From: Bacteroidota bacterium
GTDB lineage: Bacteria; Bacteroidota; Bacteroidia; AKYH767-A; 2013-40CM-41-45
Direction of reading: 5' to 3'
DNA: 64,000 bases
Assembly: GCA_016720935.1 (NCBI GenBank)
Contig: JADKJP010000004.1
Location: forward strand, 496,001-560,000
Numbering within the stretch: position 1 is the first letter of the stretch; each line of letters begins with the position of its first letter. Position numbers and translations under genes: made by a program. The notes beneath the pieces were generated by a model that saw nothing but the letters and a program-made list of their open reading frames with translations, did no database searches and was not told the origin of the DNA. Below, piece after piece: positions 17,601 through 24,963 of this stretch.

Positions 17601-19062
17601 TCTTTCTACACAAAACACAGTCACCGGCACCTTGAAATACGGGAGCTGGTTTGCCTTGCTTATTTTTTTTGTCAACCTGATTCTTAAGCTTTGGTTTCTC
17701 TCTTACAACGACCTGGCGCTTGACGAACCATTTACACTTTTTCATTCGCAAAAATCCTTTGCAGGAATTTTTGAAATGCTAAGAGGTGAAAATAATCCTC
17801 CGCTGTATTTTCTATTTATGAAAATATGGACAAGTACATTTGGCATCGGAGCTTTCGCGGCAAGATTCCCTTCCGTGGTTTTCAGTTCATTGGCTGCTGC
17901 CATAATTTATCTGACCGGAAGAAAATTCTTTAATCTGAGAACAGGTCTGATCGCGAGTTTGCTATTCTCATTCTCCAATACACATTTGTTTTATGCTCAG
18001 GATGCAAGGGTTTATGCTCTTTTCTTCCTCCTTGCTGTCTGCTCCAATTATATTTTCTTTTGTCTTCAGCAAACACCAGGTTCAAAAAAACTTCTGATCA
18101 GCTGGATCATTTTGAATGTACTCCTACTCTATTCTCACTTCTTCGGAATCGTATTTGTTTTCTTTCAATTAATTGCTGTACTAAGTTTAAAGCAACTCCG
18201 TGAATCATTACTCAAACAAACTCTTTGGTGCTGTTTTGCTTTGATTTTGCTGTTCTCTCCATACATATCAATCCTTATTCAACGTTTTATCAGTACAACA
18301 GGGAATACACCCTGGATTCAGCCTCCTTTATGGTCGGATTTATACACTATGTTCTGGCGCTTTTCCAACACACCGGTGAATACTGTGATCATGTTGGCTC
18401 TTTTATTCATTGGTATTTATCTTTCATTTTCCCGTAAAAAAATAAATAACGTTGTCTTAACCGACAAATTCAGAATTCTGCTGTTTCTTCTTTTCATTCC
18501 TTTCCTCTTTATTTTTTTCGTCTCATTCAAGATCCCTCTGTTTCTTGACAGGTACCTGATATTTGTGTCTTTGTACTATTATCTGCTAGTCGCAATAAGT
18601 ATAGATTTCCTCTTTCCAAAGAAATCCTGGTCCACCGGAATCGCAATGCTACTGCCACTGTTAATGGCTTTTTCATATCACTTCAAATCAGAAAAAAACC
18701 GGAACGTAAAAGAATTAGTTGAAAAAGTCAGGACCGGAACAGGTGAGAATACAGCCATTTACATTTACCCCGAATGGTTTGATTTAAATTTTGTTTATTA
18801 CTATGAGAAAGATTGGTTCACTAAGCCGGATGAAACCAGAAGTCTCTTGAACGACCATCATATCTATCCCATTTTACATCCGGAGGATCTTGACAGCAAT
18901 TCATTAAGTTCATTCAAAGATGTATTTTTGATCGATGCTGAAGGAGGGACATATGACGAGGGCAATCCCTTTGCAGTAAAAATTGAAACTATCTTTCCAA
19001 AAAAAGAAATTTCTGAAATTTACGAGCATCTTTACATCATCCATTTCAGTAAAGCCGAATGA
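17584..19062 (+). CDS. GT39-like (ArnT/PMT-type) membrane glycosyltransferase
   Basis: 492 residues with about 10-12 hydrophobic segments. The first periplasmic loop holds the acidic LALDEPFTLFH motif, followed by ENNPPLYFLFMKIW, ARFPSVVFSSLAAAIIYLTG and the loop YAQDARVYAL. This series is typical of the GT39/PMT_2 family, which transfers sugars from polyprenyl-phosphate donors to lipid A, proteins or glycans at the outer face of the inner membrane. The substrate is not defined, but the next gene encodes a PagL-like lipid A deacylase, so lipid A modification is a reasonable guess. The start ATG lies inside the peptidase gene (17-bp overlap); the stop overlaps the next ATG. Confidence 0.85.
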   Translation: MQAENNLSTQNTVTGTLKYGSWFALLIFFVNLILKLWFLSYNDLALDEPFTLFHSQKSFAGIFEMLRGENNPPLYFLFMKIWTSTFGIGAFAARFPSVVFSSLAAAIIYLTGRKFFNLRTGLIASLLFSFSNTHLFYAQDARVYALFFLLAVCSNYIFFCLQQTPGSKKLLISWIILNVLLLYSHFFGIVFVFFQLIAVLSLKQLRESLLKQTLWCCFALILLFSPYISILIQRFISTTGNTPWIQPPLWSDLYTMFWRFSNTPVNTVIMLALLFIGIYLSFSRKKINNVVLTDKFRILLFLLFIPFLFIFFVSFKIPLFLDRYLIFVSLYYYLLVAISIDFLFPKKSWSTGIAMLLPLLMAFSYHFKSEKNRNVKELVEKVRTGTGENTAIYIYPEWFDLNFVYYYEKDWFTKPDETRSLLNDHHIYPILHPEDLDSNSLSSFKDVFLIDAEGGTYDEGNPFAVKIETIFPKKEISEIYEHLYIIHFSKAE

Positions 19063-20156
19063 GCTACCGGATCCTGATTTTACTTTTTTTTATTTCAATC
19101 GCTGAGGCAAAAGGTCTGGTGAATGACTCCACTCCCGGTTCCTGGGGAATTGAAGTAAAAGCTGAATATGGATTCGTCATGGCGCACAGACCAGCAGTTC
19201 TTCCTTTACAGCAGGAACATGTGCGCGGTCTTGAAGTGACATTCCTGAAACCAACAACAGGCAAGAAATTCTGGGAAGATAGATTTCTGCATCCTGATGT
19301 TGGTCTAACCATTGCTGCATTCGATTTGGGTAGTCCGGATTATCTTGGAAAAGGAATCGCAGTTTATCCTTTCATCAATTTCCCTCTGCATCGAACTGAA
19401 GACTGGAATTTGTATTTCCGCTATGGTATGGGCCTCGGATGGATTGAGAAGATATTTAATATTGAAGATCGGATTAAAAACGGAGCGATTGGTTCTCATC
19501 TGAATGGAGTATTGCATTTAAATTTTCATACAGAAAAAAAACTGAACGAACATTCATTTATAAGCGCAGGCATTGGCCTGACGCATTATTCCAACGGTAG
19601 CACAGCAATGCCCAATCTGGGTATCAATATTCCGACCGCGCATCTTGGCTTCATGCATTACTTTGGAAATCCGGTTGCACATGAACAACCTGTGGAAACT
19701 GCTGTCACAAAAAAAGGAAGAATCGAATTTTACATCGCGGGAGCATTCAAAAAGATTTACCCTCCACTCGGAAAAGTGTATCCTGCCGGAACATTATCAG
19801 TCGCAAGGATGCAGGCTATTTCCGCTCGAAGTGATTGGGGCGCAGGCATCGATATATTCTATGATGAAAGTATTCTGGAAAAACTGACGCGCGACCATCA
19901 GTTGTCGGCTACTTCTGCCGATAATTTTCGCCCCGGAATATATGGCGCTTATCAGGTTGCTGCAGGAAACCTTGGGCTCATGTTCAATATGGGTTTCTAT
20001 CCCTATTCCAAATGGAAGGGAGATGGAAATTTTTATCATAGAATATGCTTCCGGTATTACATACATAATTTTATTGTGTGCATGAATCTGAAAACACATT
20101 ACGCGAAAGCGGATTTTATTGAATGGGGTCTCGGCTGGAGATTCGGGAAAAGATGA
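19059..20156 (+). CDS. Acyloxyacyl hydrolase / PagL-like lipid A deacylase
   Basis: 365 residues. A short signal peptide (MSYRILILLFFISIAEA) precedes an outer-membrane beta-barrel. The PagL family hallmark is LTHYSNGSTAMPNLGIN near residues 175-190, with the catalytic His and Ser in HYSNG. PagL-type enzymes remove a 3-O-acyl chain from lipid A in the outer membrane, and Bacteroidota encode many longer members like this one. The C-terminal ~150 residues are additional barrel-like sequence (a second set of strands). An ATGA overlap links it to the genes on both sides, so translation is coupled. Lipid A as substrate is by family analogy. Confidence 0.85.
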   Translation: MSYRILILLFFISIAEAKGLVNDSTPGSWGIEVKAEYGFVMAHRPAVLPLQQEHVRGLEVTFLKPTTGKKFWEDRFLHPDVGLTIAAFDLGSPDYLGKGIAVYPFINFPLHRTEDWNLYFRYGMGLGWIEKIFNIEDRIKNGAIGSHLNGVLHLNFHTEKKLNEHSFISAGIGLTHYSNGSTAMPNLGINIPTAHLGFMHYFGNPVAHEQPVETAVTKKGRIEFYIAGAFKKIYPPLGKVYPAGTLSVARMQAISARSDWGAGIDIFYDESILEKLTRDHQLSATSADNFRPGIYGAYQVAAGNLGLMFNMGFYPYSKWKGDGNFYHRICFRYYIHNFIVCMNLKTHYAKADFIEWGLGWRFGKR

Positions 20157-20926
20157 GCAAGAATCAAATGAACGATAAGATACTAAAATCAGGATGGAAA
20201 TCTATCCTGCTAATAATGAGTATTTCCTTTTTGTTGAGTACATGCAAAAAAGATCACATGATGGATTGTATCATAAGTTCAGGGGATGAAGTAACTGAAT
20301 ACAGACCTGCAGGTTGGTTTAGCCATGTAGACATGAAAGATCGTGTCGATCTTGTTGTTCGTAAATCATCCGAACATTATATCCGGGTGACTGCAGGATC
20401 TCATTTGATCGACGGAATCATCACAGAGTTGAGCAACGGTACATTGTACATCCGCAATGAGAACCGTTGCAACTGGGTCCGGAGTTTTAAAAACAAATAC
20501 ACAGTAGAAATTGGGGTGGACAGCCTTCAATCCATCGCGACTTATGGGAATGGCAGTATCACTTGTCCGGATACATTAAACGCTTACGAATTTACTTTTG
20601 ATTCCTGGAATGCTTCCGGAAGTATTGACCTTTTACTGAGCTGCCAGACTTCACATCTGAACAACAATACCGGACGTATTGATATGTGGGTAGCGGGAAA
20701 AACCGGGGTGAGTTATATCGCTTTCAACGATGTCGCCTACCTTGATGCTTCAAAGTTGGTTTCAGATCTGACTTATATGCGAAACAATTCCACCGGTGAC
20801 TTAAAAGTTTGTGCCACACATGAACTGGAGGTTGAAATCCGCTATTCAGGAAATATTTATTACACAGGAAACCCTTATCGCATTAAAGAAGATATTACCG
20901 GAACAGGGAAACTTATTCCTTTTTAA
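20153..20926 (+). CDS. GIN-domain (DUF2807-like) lipoprotein
   Basis: 257 residues from the ATG at 20153, which overlaps the previous stop in an ATGA. An upstream in-frame ATG (20123) is inside the previous gene and less likely. A lipoprotein signal (ILLIMSISFLLSTC) with lipobox Cys is followed by a parallel beta-helix-like repeat region with alternating hydrophobic pattern, typical of the head GIN/putative auto-transporter adhesin family (VDLVVRKSSEHYIRVTAG, LQSIATYGNGSITCP, LTYMRNNSTGDLKV). Such proteins are common in Bacteroidota and have no settled function. Its position as last gene of the peptidase-glycosyltransferase-deacylase operon suggests an envelope role. Confidence 0.78.
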   Translation: MSKNQMNDKILKSGWKSILLIMSISFLLSTCKKDHMMDCIISSGDEVTEYRPAGWFSHVDMKDRVDLVVRKSSEHYIRVTAGSHLIDGIITELSNGTLYIRNENRCNWVRSFKNKYTVEIGVDSLQSIATYGNGSITCPDTLNAYEFTFDSWNASGSIDLLLSCQTSHLNNNTGRIDMWVAGKTGVSYIAFNDVAYLDASKLVSDLTYMRNNSTGDLKVCATHELEVEIRYSGNIYYTGNPYRIKEDITGTGKLIPF

Positions 20927-20937
20927 TTCCACCCTGG

Positions 20938-21390
20938 TTATTCCGGTCCGGTGTATCCCTGGTCAATCAATAAATGTGAATGAAAAGATGCCGCCACCGC
21001 AAGTTCATCACAACGATTATTTTCCGGTGTATGAGCGTGACCTTTTACCCAATGAAATTTCACATGATGCTTCCTGTATATTCTGAGAAAGCGCTGCCAG
21101 AGGTCAGGATTTTTTTTACCTGAAAAACCTTTTTTCTCCCAGCCGAAAACCCATTTCTTTTCAACGGAATCCACAACGTATTTGGAATCGGAAAAAATGG
21201 TGACTCTTTGCCCTTCTTTTTTCAAAGCTTCAAGGCCGACAATCACACTCATCAGCTCCATCCTGTTGTTGGTGGTCAGGCGGTAACCTTGCGATAATTC
21301 TTTTCTGTGTTCACCGGAGATGAGAACTACACCATAGCCTCCGGGCCCGGGATTTCCACGCGAACTGCCGTCTGTATAAATTGTGATCAA
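20938..21390 (-). CDS. rnhA: Ribonuclease HI
   Basis: 150 residues, the usual size. It cleaves the RNA strand of RNA-DNA hybrids. The four catalytic carboxylates are visible: D7 (YTDGSSRGNPGPGGYG), E45 (NNRMELMSV), D68 (FSDSKYVVDSV) and D128 (NNRCDELA), with the flap His at about 118 (VKGHAH). The basic W-rich handle region (KKWVFGWEKKG) is present. The frame has no ATG: the only standard start between the upstream TGA and ITIYTDG is TTG at 21388-21390, which yields the expected N-terminus. It converges on the GIN lipoprotein gene with 11 bp between stops. Confidence 0.95.
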   Translation of the reverse strand: MITIYTDGSSRGNPGPGGYGVVLISGEHRKELSQGYRLTTNNRMELMSVIVGLEALKKEGQRVTIFSDSKYVVDSVEKKWVFGWEKKGFSGKKNPDLWQRFLRIYRKHHVKFHWVKGHAHTPENNRCDELAVAASFHSHLLIDQGYTGPE

Positions 21391-21443
21391 GAAGTGTGTA
21401 TTAGGGAGTTCAACTATTCAATGAAAGAAATGGGATGTCAATT

Positions 21444-22427
21444 TCAGTTCAATTGCATCCAAATTGTTCTTCCGGTTTTATCAATATAGCCACGTTTGGA
21501 ATTCAATTTAACGGGCGCAATTCCATTCTGAAATTTTCCGGCAGTAGAATATTGAGGAGTGATGATAAATTTTCCTGTTTTGTTGATATAGCCCCATTTC
21601 CCGTCGATTCTTACGGCTGCTAAACCTTCTGAAAAGACCTTATCATCCATCTCACCATTAATGTCATCTTCAAATTTTGGATTGATGATATAGCTTCCAT
21701 CTTTTCCGATATAACCCCATAAATTTCCAAGACGTACTGTTGCGCAGCCATCGTTGAAATCTGATGCTTCATTGAATTGGTATGGAATTACTACAGCACC
21801 TTCTTTATTGATATAACCCCATTTCCCGTTGAGTCGAACCGCTGCCAATCCTTCATGGAAAGGTTCGGCCTTTTCAAATTGCGGAGTGATGATATATTTA
21901 TCAGCCTTATTGACAAAACCCCAGGCCAGACCGATTTGCACAGGAGCAAGGCCTTCAGTAAATTTTTTCGCTTTGCTGAACTGAGGGTTGATTACAATTT
22001 TTCCAAGTGTATCCACAAATGCCCATGAAGTAGAAATTTCAACAGCGGCAACACCTTCTGAAAAATCTTCCACTTGCGAAAACTGTGGTGTCACCAGTGT
22101 TTTCGTCTTTGCACTGATAAACCCCCATTTGCCATTTACCCTCACCCCGGCGTAACCGTTTGAAAAATTATGGACATCCGTAAACTGCGGGTTGATGGAA
22201 ATTTTTCCGGTAAGATCCGCGAATCCCCAGACGTTACCGATTTTTACGGGTATAAAAGATTCAGCATAAGATCCCACAGCATCATACTCCGGATTGACAA
22301 CCATTTTACCGTTTCTGTCAACAAAGCCCCATTTGTTATTCATCTTCACAGGGAATAAATTCACCTGTGAAAATACACCTGAGTATCCCCACAATAACAA
22401 AACAAAAAGCAAACCTGTTTTCTTCAT
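21444..22427 (-). CDS. WG-repeat secreted protein
   Basis: 327 residues. A signal peptide (MKKTGLLFVLLLWGYSGVFS) is followed by nine WG repeats of ~30 residues running the whole length, each with a (W/R)G(F/Y)(V/I)-x-x-x-G-K core and a following (I/V)-x-P-Q(F/Y) turn and F-x-x-G-(L/Y)-A-x-V strand. The fourth copy has WAF and the last RGY. WG-repeat domains are beta-structured and probably mediate binding; no catalytic residues are visible. It lies just downstream of kbl on the same strand (28-bp gap), but I see no functional link. Confidence 0.85.
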   Translation of the reverse strand: MKKTGLLFVLLLWGYSGVFSQVNLFPVKMNNKWGFVDRNGKMVVNPEYDAVGSYAESFIPVKIGNVWGFADLTGKISINPQFTDVHNFSNGYAGVRVNGKWGFISAKTKTLVTPQFSQVEDFSEGVAAVEISTSWAFVDTLGKIVINPQFSKAKKFTEGLAPVQIGLAWGFVNKADKYIITPQFEKAEPFHEGLAAVRLNGKWGYINKEGAVVIPYQFNEASDFNDGCATVRLGNLWGYIGKDGSYIINPKFEDDINGEMDDKVFSEGLAAVRIDGKWGYINKTGKFIITPQYSTAGKFQNGIAPVKLNSKRGYIDKTGRTIWMQLN

Positions 22428-22455
22428 AAGTTGATTTGAAATGATCCGGTGATCA

Positions 22456-23646
22456 TTACGCTTTTAAAACATTCAGTTCTTTACCGATTTTGGTAAACGC
22501 TGCCACAGCTTTATCGAGATGATGACGATCGTGGCCCGCTGAAATCTGTACACGGATGCGTGCATTTCCTTTGGCTACAACCGGATAAAAGAATCCGATG
22601 ACATAAATTCCTTCATCCATCAGTCTGGACGCGAATTCCTGTGCCAGCTTGGCTTCGTACAGCATGATCGGTACAATCGGATGTTCACCGGGTTTTATAT
22701 CAAATCCGGCAGCAGTAATTTTCTCACGAAAATATTTTGTGTTCTCCCACAATTTATCGCGCAAGGCGGTTGTTTCGCTCAACATATCAATCACCGCGAT
22801 AGATGCGCCGACAATACTTGGAGCCAGCGAATTGGAAAACAAATATGGACGAGAGCGCTGACGCAACAAATCAATGATTTCTTTGCGGCCGGAAGTAAAT
22901 CCTCCCATCGCACCGCCAAGTGCTTTTCCTAAAGTTCCGGTGATGATGTCGATCTTTCCCATCACTCCGCGATATTCATGCGTACCACGACCGGTTTTTC
23001 CCATAAATCCGGACGCATGACACTCATCAATCATAATGAGTGCTTTGTATTTATCGGCAAGCTCAACGATTTTATCCAATTGAGCGATGGTTCCATCCAT
23101 GCTGAAAACACCATCGGTAACGATCATACGATGACGCAATGATTGTGTATCCTGAAGAATTTTCTCCAGCTCCTCCATCGTATTGTGTTTGTAACGAAAA
23201 CGCTGAGCTTTGCACAAACGAACACCATCGATAATGGAAGCATGATTTAGCTCATCACTGATGATGGCGTCTTGTTCATTCAACAAGGGTTCGAAAACTC
23301 CTCCATTTGCATCAAAAGCTGCCGCGTACAGAATTGTGTCTTCAGTTCCAAGAAAAGCAGAGATTTTTTGCTCCAGCTCCTTGTGTATATCCTGGGTTCC
23401 ACAAATAAAACGTACAGAAGACATTCCATACCCATGGGTATCAATCGCTTTTTTTGCGGCTTCAATAACCTTGGGATGTGAAGACAAACCAAGATAATTG
23501 TTTGCGCAAAAATTAATGACCTGTTTTCCGTTTGCCGTAATATCGGCGCCCTGTGGGGTCGTAATGATACGCTCCGTTTTGAATAGCCCGGCAGATTTTA
23601 TCTCTTCAAGTTCCTTTACAAGAACCGGTTTTAATGTGTCGTACAT
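22456..23646 (-). CDS. kbl: Glycine C-acetyltransferase (2-amino-3-ketobutyrate CoA ligase)
   Basis: A PLP enzyme of the alpha-oxoamine synthase family. It converts 2-amino-3-ketobutyrate plus CoA to glycine and acetyl-CoA, completing threonine breakdown after threonine dehydrogenase. From the ATG at 23644-23646 (MYDTLKPVLVKEL) it has 396 residues, matching E. coli Kbl in length; a TTG 21 nt upstream is rejected. Near-identical family blocks are seen: VINFCANNYLGL, SSVRFICGTQDIHKELE, DELNHASIIDGVRLCKA, VTDGVFSMDGTIAQLD, DECHASGF, and the PLP-lysine motif GTLGKALGG. No tdh gene is visible nearby. Confidence 0.95.
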   Translation of the reverse strand: MYDTLKPVLVKELEEIKSAGLFKTERIITTPQGADITANGKQVINFCANNYLGLSSHPKVIEAAKKAIDTHGYGMSSVRFICGTQDIHKELEQKISAFLGTEDTILYAAAFDANGGVFEPLLNEQDAIISDELNHASIIDGVRLCKAQRFRYKHNTMEELEKILQDTQSLRHRMIVTDGVFSMDGTIAQLDKIVELADKYKALIMIDECHASGFMGKTGRGTHEYRGVMGKIDIITGTLGKALGGAMGGFTSGRKEIIDLLRQRSRPYLFSNSLAPSIVGASIAVIDMLSETTALRDKLWENTKYFREKITAAGFDIKPGEHPIVPIMLYEAKLAQEFASRLMDEGIYVIGFFYPVVAKGNARIRVQISAGHDRHHLDKAVAAFTKIGKELNVLKA

Positions 23647-23752
23647 AGCTTGATGAATGAAGGACAAAAGTCCGAAAAAAAACGCTATTCAAAACGGTAT
23701 CCGGAAATGAATATTTATCCGGCAAATTGAAACGTCATTTGTAAATTGATGA

Positions 23753-24871
23753 TTATAGAAGTTCATAAACTTTACCCGGCAATGAACGGATGATCCCCGC
23801 GAATTCGAGATTCAACAACACGCCTGAGACCTTACTTACAGGCATTTGCACTTCCAGGGAAAGGTGGTCGATGGGATATGCGCCACGTTCACGAAGAACA
23901 TCAATGACTTTTCGCTCTTCCGGATTTAAATCCAGCAGGAGTGACATCTGATGGATTGGTTTTTGCTTTTTAGCTTCCACCTCAAGATCCCAGTTCAGTG
24001 CCTGTGCAATATCCTCAGCGGATTCAATCAAAGTAGCTTTGTTTTGACGAACCAACTGGTGACAACCCTGAGAATAGGTGTCCGTAACACGACCCGGAAT
24101 GGCAAAGACATCCCGATTATAGGAATTTGCCAATTCCGCTGTGATCAATGCGCCACCACGATTGGCCGATTCGATCACGATGGTCGCATCGGTCATACCG
24201 GCGACAATTCGGTTGCGTGCAGGAAAATTTTCGCGATCGGGATTGGTGCCACTCAGGTATTCGGTGAGTATCCCTCCTTGTTTCACCATCTTCTCCGCCG
24301 TGGTTTTGTGGATGGAGGGGTAAATACGATCCAGACCATGCGCCGTGACGGCAACTGTGGGCAATTCGAATTTTAGTGCTGATTTATGCGCGGCAATATC
24401 CACTCCATAAGCCATACCGCTGACTATAAGCGTTTCGTATTTCACCAAGCCCTCAATGATCTTCTCTGTAATTTCCTTTCCATACGATGTGATGTGCCGC
24501 GTCCCAACTACAGCGACTGCGTGTGGAACATTCAGATTTTGATTGCCTTTGTAAAACAAGAGTACAGGCGCATCTTCACAGTTCTTTAATCGAAAGGGGT
24601 AATCGGCATCGAGATAAAACAAAGGAGTGATTTTATGTTTTCGTACAAATAAAACCTCCCGTTCAGCTTCGGCAAAAAGTTTATGTCCGGTAATGATTTC
24701 AGCCCTTTCCGTACCGATTCCGGGAATTTTTTCGAGTTGGGATTTTTTTCTGCGGAAAATTTCAGGCACACTTCCGCAATAGCTCACAAGATTCCTTGCC
24801 AGCACAGGCCCGATTCCGGGCAAGAGGCTCAGGGCAATTTGCATTTTCAACAAATCGTCGGGATGGTTCAT
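23753..24871 (-). CDS. dprA: DNA-processing protein DprA
   Basis: 372 residues. DprA loads RecA on incoming single-stranded DNA during natural transformation. A helix-hairpin-helix-like N-terminus (SLLPGIGPVLARNLV, LEKIPGIGTERAEII) precedes the Rossmann-like DprA core. The core shows VAVVGTRHITSYG, SGMAYGVDIAAHKSA, HGLDRIYPSIH, ENFPARNRIVAGM, ESANRGGALITAELA and AIPGRV. The C-terminal ~60 residues form a winged-helix DprA domain (LNPEERKVIDVLRERGAYPI). All core motifs are intact, so the gene is probably functional. It diverges from the TonB receptor gene at 24964. Confidence 0.95.
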   Translation of the reverse strand: MNHPDDLLKMQIALSLLPGIGPVLARNLVSYCGSVPEIFRRKKSQLEKIPGIGTERAEIITGHKLFAEAEREVLFVRKHKITPLFYLDADYPFRLKNCEDAPVLLFYKGNQNLNVPHAVAVVGTRHITSYGKEITEKIIEGLVKYETLIVSGMAYGVDIAAHKSALKFELPTVAVTAHGLDRIYPSIHKTTAEKMVKQGGILTEYLSGTNPDRENFPARNRIVAGMTDATIVIESANRGGALITAELANSYNRDVFAIPGRVTDTYSQGCHQLVRQNKATLIESAEDIAQALNWDLEVEAKKQKPIHQMSLLLDLNPEERKVIDVLRERGAYPIDHLSLEVQMPVSKVSGVLLNLEFAGIIRSLPGKVYELL

Positions 24872-24909
24872 TTGAATTGAATTCTGAATAGCAATCGAAA
24901 AAAATCTGT

Positions 24910-24917
24910 TATACTTG
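24910..24917 (+). promoter_or_regulatory. Predicted -7 box (TATACTTG) of the TonB receptor gene
   Basis: A 7-of-8 match to TAnnTTTG in the 92-bp divergent gap. No correctly spaced -33 TTTG was found, so confidence is limited. Confidence 0.4.
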
Positions 24918-24922
24918 TTCGT

Positions 24923-24947
24923 CCAAATTCAAATAAACAGAATTTGG
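24923..24947 (+). promoter_or_regulatory. 8-bp inverted repeat at the transcript start of the TonB receptor gene
   Basis: CCAAATTC (24923-24930) and GAATTTGG (24940-24947) are perfect arms with a 9-nt A-rich loop. It begins about 6 nt after the -7 box and its right arm runs into a GGAGG Shine-Dalgarno-like sequence (24946-24950), 13 nt before the ATG at 24964. It could be an operator over +1, or an RNA hairpin that partly hides the ribosome-binding site. Confidence 0.5.
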
Positions 24948-24963
24948 AGGCCAAGATTACGAC

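Noticed and set aside
23647..23667. TTG start of kbl seven codons upstream
   Set aside because: The ATG at 23646 gives the normal length and N-terminus of the family.
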